Notes: a model not told the origin generated them from the letters alone. 64,000 nt of DNA from Robiginitomaculum sp. (GCA_021776525.1 JAJFFT010000004.1:842499-906498); one strand, 5' to 3'. Shown: positions 43,531 to 51,564, numbered from the stretch's first letter. Program-made: numbers and translations.

Positions 43531-44511
43531 GTGAAGCCGATCCTGTCATCACCCCTAAACCGTATCGGCGTTGTGCAAAACCCGTTCAGCACACTGAACC
43601 GCAAACGTTACGGCGTTCACCATGCGGCGGATGATGATCCTGATATTTTTGTTGAACAGGCCGAGCGCACTGAAGACATTAAACAGATTTTAGAGGGCTT
43701 TCGCGATCAAAACATTGGCACGGTGGTAATCGATGGCGGCGATGGCACAGTGCGCGAAGTGCTGAGCCAGTGCCCGGCCGTATTTGGCGACGATTTGCCA
43801 ATGTTTTGTATTTTGCCATCGGGCAAAACCAATGTTTGTGCCCACGACACGGGAACGGCCCGATATAAGCGCGAGGCGTTTAGCCGCCTGTTGGCGCTGC
43901 GTGGACAGGACTTAGAAACGCGCCATATTCGCCGCCGTTCGGTGCTGGGTATTGAGTGGGAAGATGGTTCTCATACCCCGGTCTATGGCATGCTGGTGGG
44001 ATTTGGTGGTTATCGCGAAGCTACAAATCTGGCGCAGACCCATGTGCATTCCAAAGGCCTCAATCACAATGCCGCTGTGGTGATGACCATCCTCAGCTTT
44101 TTTTACGGGGCGGTGTTTGGTAAAAACGATCAGGGGGTTCGTGCTGGCGAAGATATACGCATTGCCTTTGACGATGTGCCAGCCATTGATGCCCCGCGTT
44201 TCGGCGCCATTTTCACAACATTACAGTCTTTTTTGCTGGGTGTCTGGCCGTTTTGGGGCGATGCCTCGCGGGCCATTAAATGGTTGGATATTGACGCCCC
44301 GCCGCAGCGCCTGCTCGGGGCCATTCTGGCGGTCTTTATGAAGCGCCCCAAGCCCTGGATGGCAAAGAGTGGTTATCGTAGCGGCAGTGCCAATACATTG
44401 CATATCCAAACGCACAAGCCGTTTATTATTGATGGGGAGACGTTCGCACCCGGACCAAGCGGGCAATTGCGCATCACCAGTGACTTAACAGTAAAATTTA
44501 TTGCGCCATGA
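43531..44511 (+). CDS. Diacylglycerol/ceramide-kinase-like lipid kinase
   Basis: 326 residues of the DAGK catalytic family. The nucleotide-binding motif GGDGTVREV is at 69-77, and LPSGKTNVCAHDTG takes the place of the usual PxGTxND. A beta-sandwich lipid-binding half completes it. It begins at a GTG. The family phosphorylates diacylglycerol, sphingoid bases or ceramide. Caulobacter has a ceramide kinase of this kind (CpgB) beside its spt gene, used for ceramide phosphoglycerate, which makes ceramide the likely substrate here. The following gene overlaps it by four bases. Confidence 0.78.
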   Translation: MKPILSSPLNRIGVVQNPFSTLNRKRYGVHHAADDDPDIFVEQAERTEDIKQILEGFRDQNIGTVVIDGGDGTVREVLSQCPAVFGDDLPMFCILPSGKTNVCAHDTGTARYKREAFSRLLALRGQDLETRHIRRRSVLGIEWEDGSHTPVYGMLVGFGGYREATNLAQTHVHSKGLNHNAAVVMTILSFFYGAVFGKNDQGVRAGEDIRIAFDDVPAIDAPRFGAIFTTLQSFLLGVWPFWGDASRAIKWLDIDAPPQRLLGAILAVFMKRPKPWMAKSGYRSGSANTLHIQTHKPFIIDGETFAPGPSGQLRITSDLTVKFIAP

Positions 44512-45461
44512 CCCATGACCTTGATGATCTGGACCGCTTTATCGATGCGGAATTGAGCCAGCCGGTCATGAAGGAAGCCCAGTTTCTGGCTGAAAAGATT
44601 GCCAGCGAAATGGGGGATCAGGCACTGGCTGTGCTGTTTTATGGGTCTTGCCTGCGCACAGGCAACGGTGCCGGCCTGATGGATTTTTACATTCTGACAC
44701 GCGATGCGCAGGGGTATGGAGATGGGGCTTTGGCCCGCGCCGCACATACCGCAGTGCCGCCCTTTGTGCGCTATTTCAAATGCGATTTTGAAGGGCGGCA
44801 AATCCACGCAAAAATAGCCGTCATGACTCTGTCCTGCTTTGAGGGTTTGGCCCAGCCTGCGGCACGGGATATTTCAATATGGGCGCGTTTTGCGCAGGCT
44901 ACGGCTCTGATTTATGCCCATGATGATGCCGTACAGCGCACGGTGCATGGGGCAATACGTGCCGCCATTCTGACCGCCATAAACTGGGCCGTGTGTTTTC
45001 GCCCCAAAGCGGGGACGGCCGGGGATTATTGGCGTGCCTTGTTTCGGGCGACCTATGCCGCAGAGTTACGGATTGAGGATCAAAGCCGCGCTGATCTGAT
45101 TGTCGAACTTGCCGCAGATCGTTATGACAACTTGTTTTTACCGGCACTTGGGGCTGCGGGCTTTATGCCTGAGCCTATAAAGGATGGCACATACACGGTA
45201 CCAATGTCCGACACGCACAGACGCGCCATGAAACGTACATGGATTGTGTGCCGTCTGGTGAGCAAAAGTGTTAATCTGGCGCGCATTCTAAAAGGCGCTG
45301 TGACCTTTGATGGGCGCGCTGATTATGTGGCCTGGAAAATCAACCGGCGTACCGGTGTCACCTTGGAGCTTACACCCTGGCAGCGGGCCCACCCGTTGCT
45401 GGCGGCTCCACAGCTTCTGCTTCAACTGCAGCGGAAGAAGAAGCTTCTGAAGCGCCGTTAA
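44508..45461 (+). CDS. Nucleotidyltransferase-like protein coupled to the lipid kinase
   Basis: 317 residues. LFYGSCLRTGNGAGLMDFYIL (split at Gly46-Ser47 and Asp59) resembles the minimal nucleotidyltransferase motif GS-x(9-12)-DxD. The second acid is Tyr in the normal place, and the third catalytic acid is uncertain. The rest is helical. It is translationally coupled (ATGA) to the lipid kinase, implying that its substrate is the kinase product or head-group precursor. The last 92 bp run antisense through the 3' end of spt. Either an unusual head-group nucleotidyltransferase or an inactive relative. Moderately sure. Confidence 0.65.
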   Translation: MTHDLDDLDRFIDAELSQPVMKEAQFLAEKIASEMGDQALAVLFYGSCLRTGNGAGLMDFYILTRDAQGYGDGALARAAHTAVPPFVRYFKCDFEGRQIHAKIAVMTLSCFEGLAQPAARDISIWARFAQATALIYAHDDAVQRTVHGAIRAAILTAINWAVCFRPKAGTAGDYWRALFRATYAAELRIEDQSRADLIVELAADRYDNLFLPALGAAGFMPEPIKDGTYTVPMSDTHRRAMKRTWIVCRLVSKSVNLARILKGAVTFDGRADYVAWKINRRTGVTLELTPWQRAHPLLAAPQLLLQLQRKKKLLKRR

Positions 45462-46713
45462 GCTGGGCGTGGCCATTGCCTTGCAGGTCTTCTGCATAAG
45501 CTTTTTTGCTGTTCGAGAGGGTGATAAACCCAAGTTCTTTGCCAATCTTTGTGCAGACATCAACCGCCAAGGCAATTTGTTCTGGCGTGTGGGCGGCGCT
45601 GATGGACGAGCGTAACAAATACCAGCCATAAGGGGTCGCGGGTGGAAGCGCCAGATTGGTGTAGACCCCGGCGTCCAAAAGGCCATTCCACAAGGCAATG
45701 GCCTGTTCAGGGTCTTTCAGGCGAATGGCGACAATCGGGCTAAGGGTTGGGCCAAGGTCGAAGCCTGCACCTTTCAGACCGTTATAGAGCTGCGTTGCAT
45801 TATCCCACAATTTTTTACGTAATTCTGTGGCCCCGGCAATCCGGGACAGGGTTTTTCGTGCCGATGCAACAACCGAAGGCGGTGGGCTGGCCGTAAACAT
45901 GTATGGGCGACTGACAAAACGGACAATATCAAGGCCAGGTAAGTTGGACACCAGAAAGCCGCCAACGGTGCCGATGCTTTTTGAAAACGTGCCGGTGATA
46001 AAATCAATATCATCCTCAAGACCTTCGTGTTCGCAAAGCCCGCGGCCTTTATCGCCCAGCACGCCAAGGGAATGCGCTTCGTCAATCAACAAGTATGCGC
46101 CGTGCTTTTTCTTGACTTCGACAAAATCCTTAAGGGGGACCATATCGCCCAACATCGAATAAATGCTTTCGATCACAATGATCTTGCTGCCGGATGTGCC
46201 TTCCAGCCGTTTGAGCTTGCGGTCCAGATTATCGGCATCATTATGGCGAAAACGGATGACCTGAGCATCGCTCAGGCGGCAGGCATCATAAATGCTGGCG
46301 TGGCTGTCGGCATCAATCAGCAAATAATCATCACGTCCGGCCAGCGCCGCAATGGCCCCGAGATTAGCCTGATAGCCGGTTGAGAACAGGATGGCCGAGC
46401 GCATGCCGTAAAATTCGGCCAGCTCTTTTTCCAGGGCCTTATGCCCGTCATAACTGCCATTGGCGATGCGCGAACCAGTGGTGCCGGTCCCTTCGCTTTT
46501 AAGGGCATCAATGGCGGCATCGACGGCATCTTCGTCAAATGTCAGGCCCAGATAGTTGTTGGTCCCCATCAAAACAGTGCGCTTGCCGTTTAGAATGGCT
46601 TCGGTTGGGGAGAGGATTTCTTCAAATTCTATGTCGGCCGGGCTTCGGCCCATGGCCGTCAAGGCCGCGTGTTGTTCCTGCAGGGGGGCAAACTTATCGA
46701 AAATACCACTCAT
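45370..46713 (-). CDS. spt: Serine palmitoyltransferase
   Basis: 447 residues, PLP-dependent alpha-oxoamine synthase. It condenses serine with an acyl thioester to 3-ketosphinganine, the committed step of sphingolipid synthesis. Features: GTNNYLGL, GTGTTGSRIANGSYDGHKALE, His138 in DADSHASIYD (stacks on PLP), DEAHSLGVLG and the PLP lysine Lys245 in TGTFSKSIG. The segment FVSRPYMFTASPPP is typical of Spt rather than of AONS or KBL. The C-terminal 50 residues (from about 400) are an Ala/Glu/Ser/Gly-rich extension that overlaps the opposite gene. It follows the acyl carrier protein gene by one base. Confidence 0.9.
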   Translation of the reverse strand: MSGIFDKFAPLQEQHAALTAMGRSPADIEFEEILSPTEAILNGKRTVLMGTNNYLGLTFDEDAVDAAIDALKSEGTGTTGSRIANGSYDGHKALEKELAEFYGMRSAILFSTGYQANLGAIAALAGRDDYLLIDADSHASIYDACRLSDAQVIRFRHNDADNLDRKLKRLEGTSGSKIIVIESIYSMLGDMVPLKDFVEVKKKHGAYLLIDEAHSLGVLGDKGRGLCEHEGLEDDIDFITGTFSKSIGTVGGFLVSNLPGLDIVRFVSRPYMFTASPPPSVVASARKTLSRIAGATELRKKLWDNATQLYNGLKGAGFDLGPTLSPIVAIRLKDPEQAIALWNGLLDAGVYTNLALPPATPYGWYLLRSSISAAHTPEQIALAVDVCTKIGKELGFITLSNSKKAYAEDLQGNGHAQLNGASEASSSAAVEAEAVEPPATGGPAARV

Positions 46714-46714
46714 A

Positions 46715-46993
46715 TCAGGCAGCTTCCTTTTGAAGAATATCTATGGCTTTGGCTAGGTCAGACAGGGTTTGCACTTCGGCAATACGTTCCATCGGGATTG
46801 AAATATCAAAACTGTCTTCGAGGTCAAAAATGAAATCCATAATCGCCAGAGAATCAAGACCAAGATCACGGGTGATATTGGTATCGGGGCCAAGCACAGC
46901 ATTTTCGCCAGTGCGCACGCGTAGCTGATTCTTGATTTCCAGCATGATTGAATCATTGCTGGTGCTTTTTGATGCTGATTGTGGTGATGTCAT
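46715..46993 (-). CDS. Dedicated acyl carrier protein of the sphingolipid locus
   Basis: 92 residues. The phosphopantetheine site is Ser48 in DLGLDSLAIMDF, and helix II/III residues (FIFDLEDSFDISIP) are typical. It is more divergent and has a longer N-terminus than the primary fatty-acid AcpP, matching the specialised ACP next to spt in Caulobacter that is loaded by the acyl-ACP synthetase. Coupled to spt with a 1-base gap. The start ATG is at 46993, and the upstream 427 bp are non-coding and must contain the promoter. Confidence 0.88.
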   Translation of the reverse strand: MTSPQSASKSTSNDSIMLEIKNQLRVRTGENAVLGPDTNITRDLGLDSLAIMDFIFDLEDSFDISIPMERIAEVQTLSDLAKAIDILQKEAA

Positions 46994-47420
46994 ACCAATA
47001 CTACTCTGCTCGCACTGCTTTGCATAAAGAACGGACCCAAAAGACTAAAAAAGAGCAGAACCATCCTCGCTAATTCATGGTGGTAATCAAAGGGTATCGC
47101 CACCAGCCCCAATATCCGAATTTCTTTCCCCTAAAGGGAAATACAAGAATGTCAAATCCCACGTGCTGTTGCCTATTATGAAAGAAATTTTATATAAAAG
47201 TCCAGTCAAATAAGGTTGCAGAGTTTAACAGGCCCAGGCGGCACAAAAAGGCACAGACCAAAGAGGACAAAGGTATATAGCCACGATATTGCCACTTTTT
47301 GCAGCTTTGAGGTCCTGATTTTGCCTCTATTCCAAGCTTCAATGGTATTTACAGTGCTGCGTTCCATTTGTCTGTCATTCACGGTAATGGTTTGTGGTTA
47401 TGGTACGGAGTTACGTGTTT
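46994..47420. other. 427-bp non-coding region upstream of acp-spt and of the secreted protein gene
   Basis: AT-rich and without a convincing gene. It carries a small inverted repeat, TTTCCC-CTAAA-GGGAAA (around 47126-47142), and a TTTATATAAAA element near 47189. A short open frame starting at 47216 (73 codons) has no ribosome site and overlaps the next gene, so it is probably not real. The region should contain divergent promoters for acp-spt (minus) and for the secreted protein (plus). Confidence 0.4.
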
Positions 47421-48155
47421 ATGATCAGATATGGTAAATCTGCGTTGGCCTTTGCAGTAGTGGCTTTGGCATTTGTATCGACCCCGGTACTTGCTGCGCC
47501 GGTACTGCCCACTGCGCTTGAGTCGGCTCTGGCCGATGCTGAAACCCGCGCAGATGCCTTTGGTGGGGCCCGGTTTTATTTCCAACGTAAAATTGTTCGG
47601 TTTGGCAAAACGTTTCTAATCAAATCCTACAACCCGGCCGGCCCAGAGGGCCAGCAATGGGCCATTGAAATCCCCGATGAAAATGAAGACCCATCTGCCT
47701 ATGCCAAACAAGTACGCAAGCATGCCAGAAAAAAAGATGGTGCGGATCTAAAGCTGCTTATGGAGCCTTTGCGCGAACGCTTGGGAAAAGGTGTAAGTCT
47801 GGAGCGTGAAGATGAGCAAGAGATTGTTTACAGCTTTGAAATTGCAAACGAATACTATGTTAGCGGCGAAGGAAAAGGTGCAGGCATCGCCAAATATATG
47901 GACGGAAAAGTCGCGGTTAGCAAAGAAACCGGCATGATAAGCTGGGTGCATTATGTGGCGCGTCAGCCATTTCGCCCCATTCCCATAGCCAAGATTAAGC
48001 AGTTCGATATTTATCAGGAGTTTGCACCGGCTTGGTATGGCGGTCCAATGGTCAAGGTTCTGGAAAGAAACAAAGTCGCCGGTACCGCGATCATCCGTAA
48101 GATCAAATTTGATGATGTGGTGACCAATTATGATTTTCGGCCACTGCCCAAATAA
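47421..48155 (+). CDS. Secreted protein, paralogue of the one at 25270-26085, unknown function
   Basis: About 244 residues with a signal peptide (KSALAFAVVALAFVSTPVLAAP). The mature part has mixed charged residues and no cysteines. Its C-terminal half shares with the protein at 25270 a pattern IAKIKQFDIYQEFAPAWYGGP, then a similar tail through AGTAIIRKIKFDDV. The N-terminal half shows QQWAIE where the paralogue has EQWNLL. It lacks the long Lys-rich insert of the paralogue. The ATG at 47421 begins the signal peptide; the frame opens at 47394. Function unknown. Confidence 0.68.
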   Translation: MIRYGKSALAFAVVALAFVSTPVLAAPVLPTALESALADAETRADAFGGARFYFQRKIVRFGKTFLIKSYNPAGPEGQQWAIEIPDENEDPSAYAKQVRKHARKKDGADLKLLMEPLRERLGKGVSLEREDEQEIVYSFEIANEYYVSGEGKGAGIAKYMDGKVAVSKETGMISWVHYVARQPFRPIPIAKIKQFDIYQEFAPAWYGGPMVKVLERNKVAGTAIIRKIKFDDVVTNYDFRPLPK

Positions 48156-48185
48156 ACTGCTCCAAATAAACAGATCACGGTAAAG

Positions 48186-48228
48186 TTGATCCAGATCAAT
48201 TGCGAGCCGACCTTTTCATTGCTATATC
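48186..48228 (+). promoter_or_regulatory. FNR/Anr/FixK-type box and promoter of the molybdenum cofactor operon
   Basis: TTGAT-CCAG-ATCAA (48186-48199) matches the FNR consensus TTGAT-N4-ATCAA perfectly. A -10-like TATATC lies at 48223-48228. With a start site about 7 bases further on, near 48234, the centre of the box (48192.5) falls at about -41.5. That is the standard position for a class II FNR-dependent promoter. It therefore predicts induction of the whole operon when oxygen is low, as known for moaA in Escherichia coli. Confidence 0.75.
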
Positions 48229-48257
48229 AGTGCCATCGTATCCGAAGCCAATTTTCC

Positions 48258-48350
48258 TAAATCCAGCAGGACAGGGGGGATTGGCCGCAGTGAATGTTTC
48301 ACCGCCGGGTCAAAATGGAAACATTTTGATCTCCCGTGCTTGGAAAGGAT
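48258..48350 (+). ncRNA. Moco RNA motif (molybdenum cofactor riboswitch candidate)
   Basis: Upstream of moaA. Closing stem CCAGCA (48263-48268) pairs with TGCTTGG (48337-48343) with one bulged base. TTGGCCG (48281-48287) is followed by a hairpin GTGAA-TGT-TTCAC (48290-48302) and CGCCGGG. Then an 8-bp stem TCAAAATG (48310-48317) with CATTTTGA (48322-48329) is capped by a GAAA tetraloop and followed by CTCCCGT. The end CTCCCGT...TGGAAAGG matches the E. coli moaA leader almost base for base. AAAGGA in the 3' part is the moaA ribosome site, so ligand binding could control translation. Confidence 0.85.
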
Positions 48351-48356
48351 GACGCG

Positions 48357-49331
48357 ATGTTACAGGACGCCTATGGCCGTTTCTTTGAGTATTTGCGCCT
48401 CTCAATTACCGAGGTTTGCAACTTTTCGTGCACGTATTGTCTGCCTGACGGGTATCGCAAGACAGTCGGTCCGGGTTTTTTGCGGATTGACGAGATAACA
48501 CGCCTTGCGCGGGCCTTTGCCGATCTTGGCACATGGAAAATCCGTATCACCGGCGGCGAGCCAAGCGTGCGCAAGGACTTTACCCAAATTATCGAGGCGC
48601 TGGCCAATACACCCGGCGTGCGTCGTCTGGCCACCACAACCAATGGCTATCGTCTGTATCAAAATGCCCAGAAATGGCGTGATGCGGGCTTGCAGGCCAT
48701 AAATGTTTCGGTGGACAGTTTCCAACCCGACGTGTTTCACCGTGTCACCGGCCATGATCGGCTGGACGAAGTAAAGGCCGGTATCGAGGCGTGTCTGAAC
48801 GCTGATTATGACGCGGTAAAAATCAATGCGGTTCTGCTTAAAGGTATTAATGATCAGGACTTGGACCTGTTTCTGGACTATGTGAAAAACCGGCCAGTCA
48901 GCATGCGCTTTATCGAATTGATGCGCACTGGTGATAATGTCGACTATTTTGATCGTTATCACGTGCCCGCCAGTGTGGTTTCCAATGCCCTGGAGCAACA
49001 AGGCTGGGTCCGCAAAACCCGTGAACAAGGGGCCGGCCCGGCGGTAGAATATATCCACGCAGATTATGCGGGGTCTATTGGCTTGATCGCGCCTTATTCA
49101 AAAGATTTTTGTAAATCCTGTAACCGTTTGCGGGTTTCTGCACTGGGCAAGCTGCATTTATGCCTGTTCACCGAGCTGGGCATGGATTTGCGGCCGTTTT
49201 TACAGGCCGATGATCAGCAAGAAGAATTAAAGCTGTTTCTTGGCAAATCCCTGCAATCCAAGGCCGTCAGCCATTTTCTGGATGAAGGCGTTACCGGTGG
49301 TAATCACCGCTTTGCCGATATTGGGGGCTGA
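48357..49331 (+). CDS. moaA: GTP 3',8-cyclase MoaA
   Basis: About 324 residues. Radical SAM enzyme making the first intermediate of molybdopterin from GTP. The SAM cluster is CxxxCxxC (Cys21, 25, 28, in CNFSCTYC). The C-terminal second cluster is CKSCNRLR...LCLFT, and the protein ends in GG (FADIGG), as active MoaA does. The ATG at 48357 has AAAGGA 7 bases upstream inside the riboswitch; the frame opens at 48336. First gene of the molybdenum operon, followed by moaCB after one base. Confidence 0.95.
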   Translation: MLQDAYGRFFEYLRLSITEVCNFSCTYCLPDGYRKTVGPGFLRIDEITRLARAFADLGTWKIRITGGEPSVRKDFTQIIEALANTPGVRRLATTTNGYRLYQNAQKWRDAGLQAINVSVDSFQPDVFHRVTGHDRLDEVKAGIEACLNADYDAVKINAVLLKGINDQDLDLFLDYVKNRPVSMRFIELMRTGDNVDYFDRYHVPASVVSNALEQQGWVRKTREQGAGPAVEYIHADYAGSIGLIAPYSKDFCKSCNRLRVSALGKLHLCLFTELGMDLRPFLQADDQQEELKLFLGKSLQSKAVSHFLDEGVTGGNHRFADIGG

Positions 49332-49332
49332 G

Positions 49333-50361
49333 ATGGCTGATCAATTGCCGCGCGCCTTTCACATGGCCGATGTTGGTGGCAAAAGCCCCAGCTTTCGCCG
49401 TGCATTGGCTATGGGCCGCATCCATGTGGGCGAACACGCGTTTGACCACATTAAAAACGGTACATTGCCCAAGGGTGATGTGCTCAAAATCGCAGAAATT
49501 GCGGGCATAACCGGGGCCAAGGCCACGGCCACCATTATCCCGCTCTGCCATCCTTTACCGCTGGACCACGTGGCGCTGTATCTGGATCTCGAGCCCAAAA
49601 CCAATTCAGTGGCGGTTTATTGCATCGCGGCGGCCTACGCCAAAACCGGGGTAGAGATGGAGGCGCTGGCCGGGGTCAATGGGGCGTTGTTGACGCTTTA
49701 TGATCTGACCAAACCTGTTGAACCGGCTTTGACCATTGCGGACGTGCGTTTGCTGGTCAAAGAGGGCGGCAAAAAGGGCCGCTGGGTCTGCCCCGAAGGG
49801 GTGCCGGATAGGGTGGCCGGGATATTGCCTGAAACCCATGACCGACCTTTGGATGGGATCACAGCTGCGGTAGTGACCTTGTCTGACCGGGCGTCATCAG
49901 GCGAGTATGAGGATAAATCCGGGCCAAAATTACGCGCCGCGCTGGAATTTTTGGGCGCGGTGGTCACCTCCGCCGACATTCTGCCCGATGATGAAGATGC
50001 CATTGCAGCACGGCTTAGTGTTTTGGCCGATGCCGGTGATGTGGATCTGATTATTACCACCGGCGGTACGGGCCTGACGCCGCGCGATGTGGCGCCCGAA
50101 GCCATTGCCCGTATTTGCGGCAAAACCGCGCCGGGTATTGGCGAGGCCTTACGTGCCGCCGGGTCGCGGCATTTGCCGACCGCTTGGTTGTCGCGCTCAA
50201 TCGCTGCGGTGCGTGCCAAAACCCTGATTGTGGCACTACCCGGATCACCCAAAGCCATTGATGAAAGTATGGATGTCTTGAAGCCATTTTTGCGTCATGC
50301 AGTGCGGCTGGCCAAGGGAAGCAAACATCAATGCAACCCCAGGCCCGGTGGCGCATCATGA
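49333..50361 (+). CDS. Fused MoaC-MoaB protein (cyclic pyranopterin monophosphate synthase + molybdopterin adenylyltransferase)
   Basis: 342 residues. Residues about 1-155 are MoaC (MADVGGKSPSFRRALAMGRIHV; KATATIIPLCHPLPLDHV; GVEMEALAGVNGALLTLYDLTK with the catalytic Asp and Lys). Residues about 170-335 are MoaB/MogA-like (AAVVTLSDRASSGEYEDKSGP; TTGGTGLTPRDVAPEA; ALPGSPKAI). It would convert the MoaA product to cyclic pyranopterin and also adenylate molybdopterin, two non-consecutive steps. Fusions of this type occur in some proteobacteria. Start ATG at 49333; the frame running from 49240 is within moaA. Confidence 0.9.
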   Translation: MADQLPRAFHMADVGGKSPSFRRALAMGRIHVGEHAFDHIKNGTLPKGDVLKIAEIAGITGAKATATIIPLCHPLPLDHVALYLDLEPKTNSVAVYCIAAAYAKTGVEMEALAGVNGALLTLYDLTKPVEPALTIADVRLLVKEGGKKGRWVCPEGVPDRVAGILPETHDRPLDGITAAVVTLSDRASSGEYEDKSGPKLRAALEFLGAVVTSADILPDDEDAIAARLSVLADAGDVDLIITTGGTGLTPRDVAPEAIARICGKTAPGIGEALRAAGSRHLPTAWLSRSIAAVRAKTLIVALPGSPKAIDESMDVLKPFLRHAVRLAKGSKHQCNPRPGGAS

Positions 50362-51551
50362 TTTCTTATGATGAGGCACTGGCTCTGGTCGCAAAGGAAA
50401 GCGAGCTGCAACCACACGAAGCCATTGCGCCTAAAGACACTTTGGGGCGTGTGTTGGCCAAAGCCATTACCGCCACCCGGTCTTTGCCGCCCTTTGATAA
50501 CACCGCCATGGATGGGTTTGCCCTACGTGCTCAGGACAGCTTTGGCGCGCCGGTTAAATTGCCAGTGGTCGGCAGCTTCGCCGCCGGAGATGTTCCAACT
50601 ACACCTGAGCAGGCCGGTGCGATCGAGATCATGACCGGTGCCCCCATGCCCGATTGGTGCGATTGTGTGGTGCCGATAGAAAATGTCGATGTGCAGCGCG
50701 CCGCAGATGGCGTGCCTGTCGCGGTAACTATCAAAACCCCGATCCCAAAGGGACAACATATTCGCCGCGCCGGCGAAGACGTGCAGGCCGGACAGGCGCT
50801 GGTTGGTGCCGGGACACGTATTACGCCCGAAATCCTCGCAGTGCTGACCGCTTTGGGGCTGGATAAGGTGCAGGTGACGACCCGGCCCGCGATTGCGCTG
50901 ATCGGCACCGGGCAGGAAGTCATTCGCGATCCGGCGCAGGATTTGAACCCTGGCCAGATCTATGACAGCAATACGCCCTATCTGCGGGCCGCTTTGCATC
51001 GCGAAGGTTATGCGGCAACGGTGATGAATGGTTCGCCAGACGATACAGACGGTTTTTTAAACGCCATCAAAGCCGCCGGGGATGCCAAGATCATTATTTC
51101 CACCGGTGCGGTCAGCATGGGGCGACGCGATTTTGTGCCTGAGGCGCTTGCCAGACTTGGTGCGCGCACAGTGTTTCATAAAACCGCCATACGCCCCGGC
51201 AAGCCGATCCTGTTTGCGCGCCTGCCCGATGGCGCATACTTTTTTGGCCTGCCGGGCAATCCGGTTTCTGCCGCCGTTGGACTGGCATTTTTTGTTATGC
51301 CTTTGTTGAACCGTCTGTGTGGTGTTTCGGCCGCATCAGCTACCCCTGCTGTGCTGGCCGCTGCGTTTAACAAGAAAAAAGGCCTGACGATGTTTGCCAA
51401 GGCCCGTTTGGATGGTGATCAGGTCACGGTCTTGCACGGCCAGCAATCCTTTCGTCTGGCGCCATTATTAGAGGCACATGGATGGGCCATTTTGCCCGCC
51501 GCCGCCGAAGCCATGCAGGCCGGTGACCCGGTCGGCTTTCAACCGTTTTAG
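50358..51551 (+). CDS. moeA: Molybdopterin molybdenumtransferase MoeA
   Basis: 397 residues. Inserts molybdate into adenylated molybdopterin. Motifs: SLPPFDNTAMDGFAL at the N-terminus, IEIMTGAPMPDWCDCVVPIE, IRRAGEDVQAGQ, GTGQEVIRDP, IYDSNTPYLRA, STGAVSMGRRDFVP, FHKTAIRPGKPILFA and FGLPGNPVSAAV. The ATG at 50358 overlaps the moaCB stop by four bases; an ATG at 50331 would be an extension. Complete in all parts. Confidence 0.95.
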   Translation: MISYDEALALVAKESELQPHEAIAPKDTLGRVLAKAITATRSLPPFDNTAMDGFALRAQDSFGAPVKLPVVGSFAAGDVPTTPEQAGAIEIMTGAPMPDWCDCVVPIENVDVQRAADGVPVAVTIKTPIPKGQHIRRAGEDVQAGQALVGAGTRITPEILAVLTALGLDKVQVTTRPAIALIGTGQEVIRDPAQDLNPGQIYDSNTPYLRAALHREGYAATVMNGSPDDTDGFLNAIKAAGDAKIIISTGAVSMGRRDFVPEALARLGARTVFHKTAIRPGKPILFARLPDGAYFFGLPGNPVSAAVGLAFFVMPLLNRLCGVSAASATPAVLAAAFNKKKGLTMFAKARLDGDQVTVLHGQQSFRLAPLLEAHGWAILPAAAEAMQAGDPVGFQPF

Positions 51552-51564
51552 AGGAGCGCACCTC

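Noticed and set aside
47216..47437. Small plus-strand frame of 73 codons upstream of the secreted protein gene
   Set aside because: No ribosome site, no recognisable protein features, overlaps the start of the supported gene.
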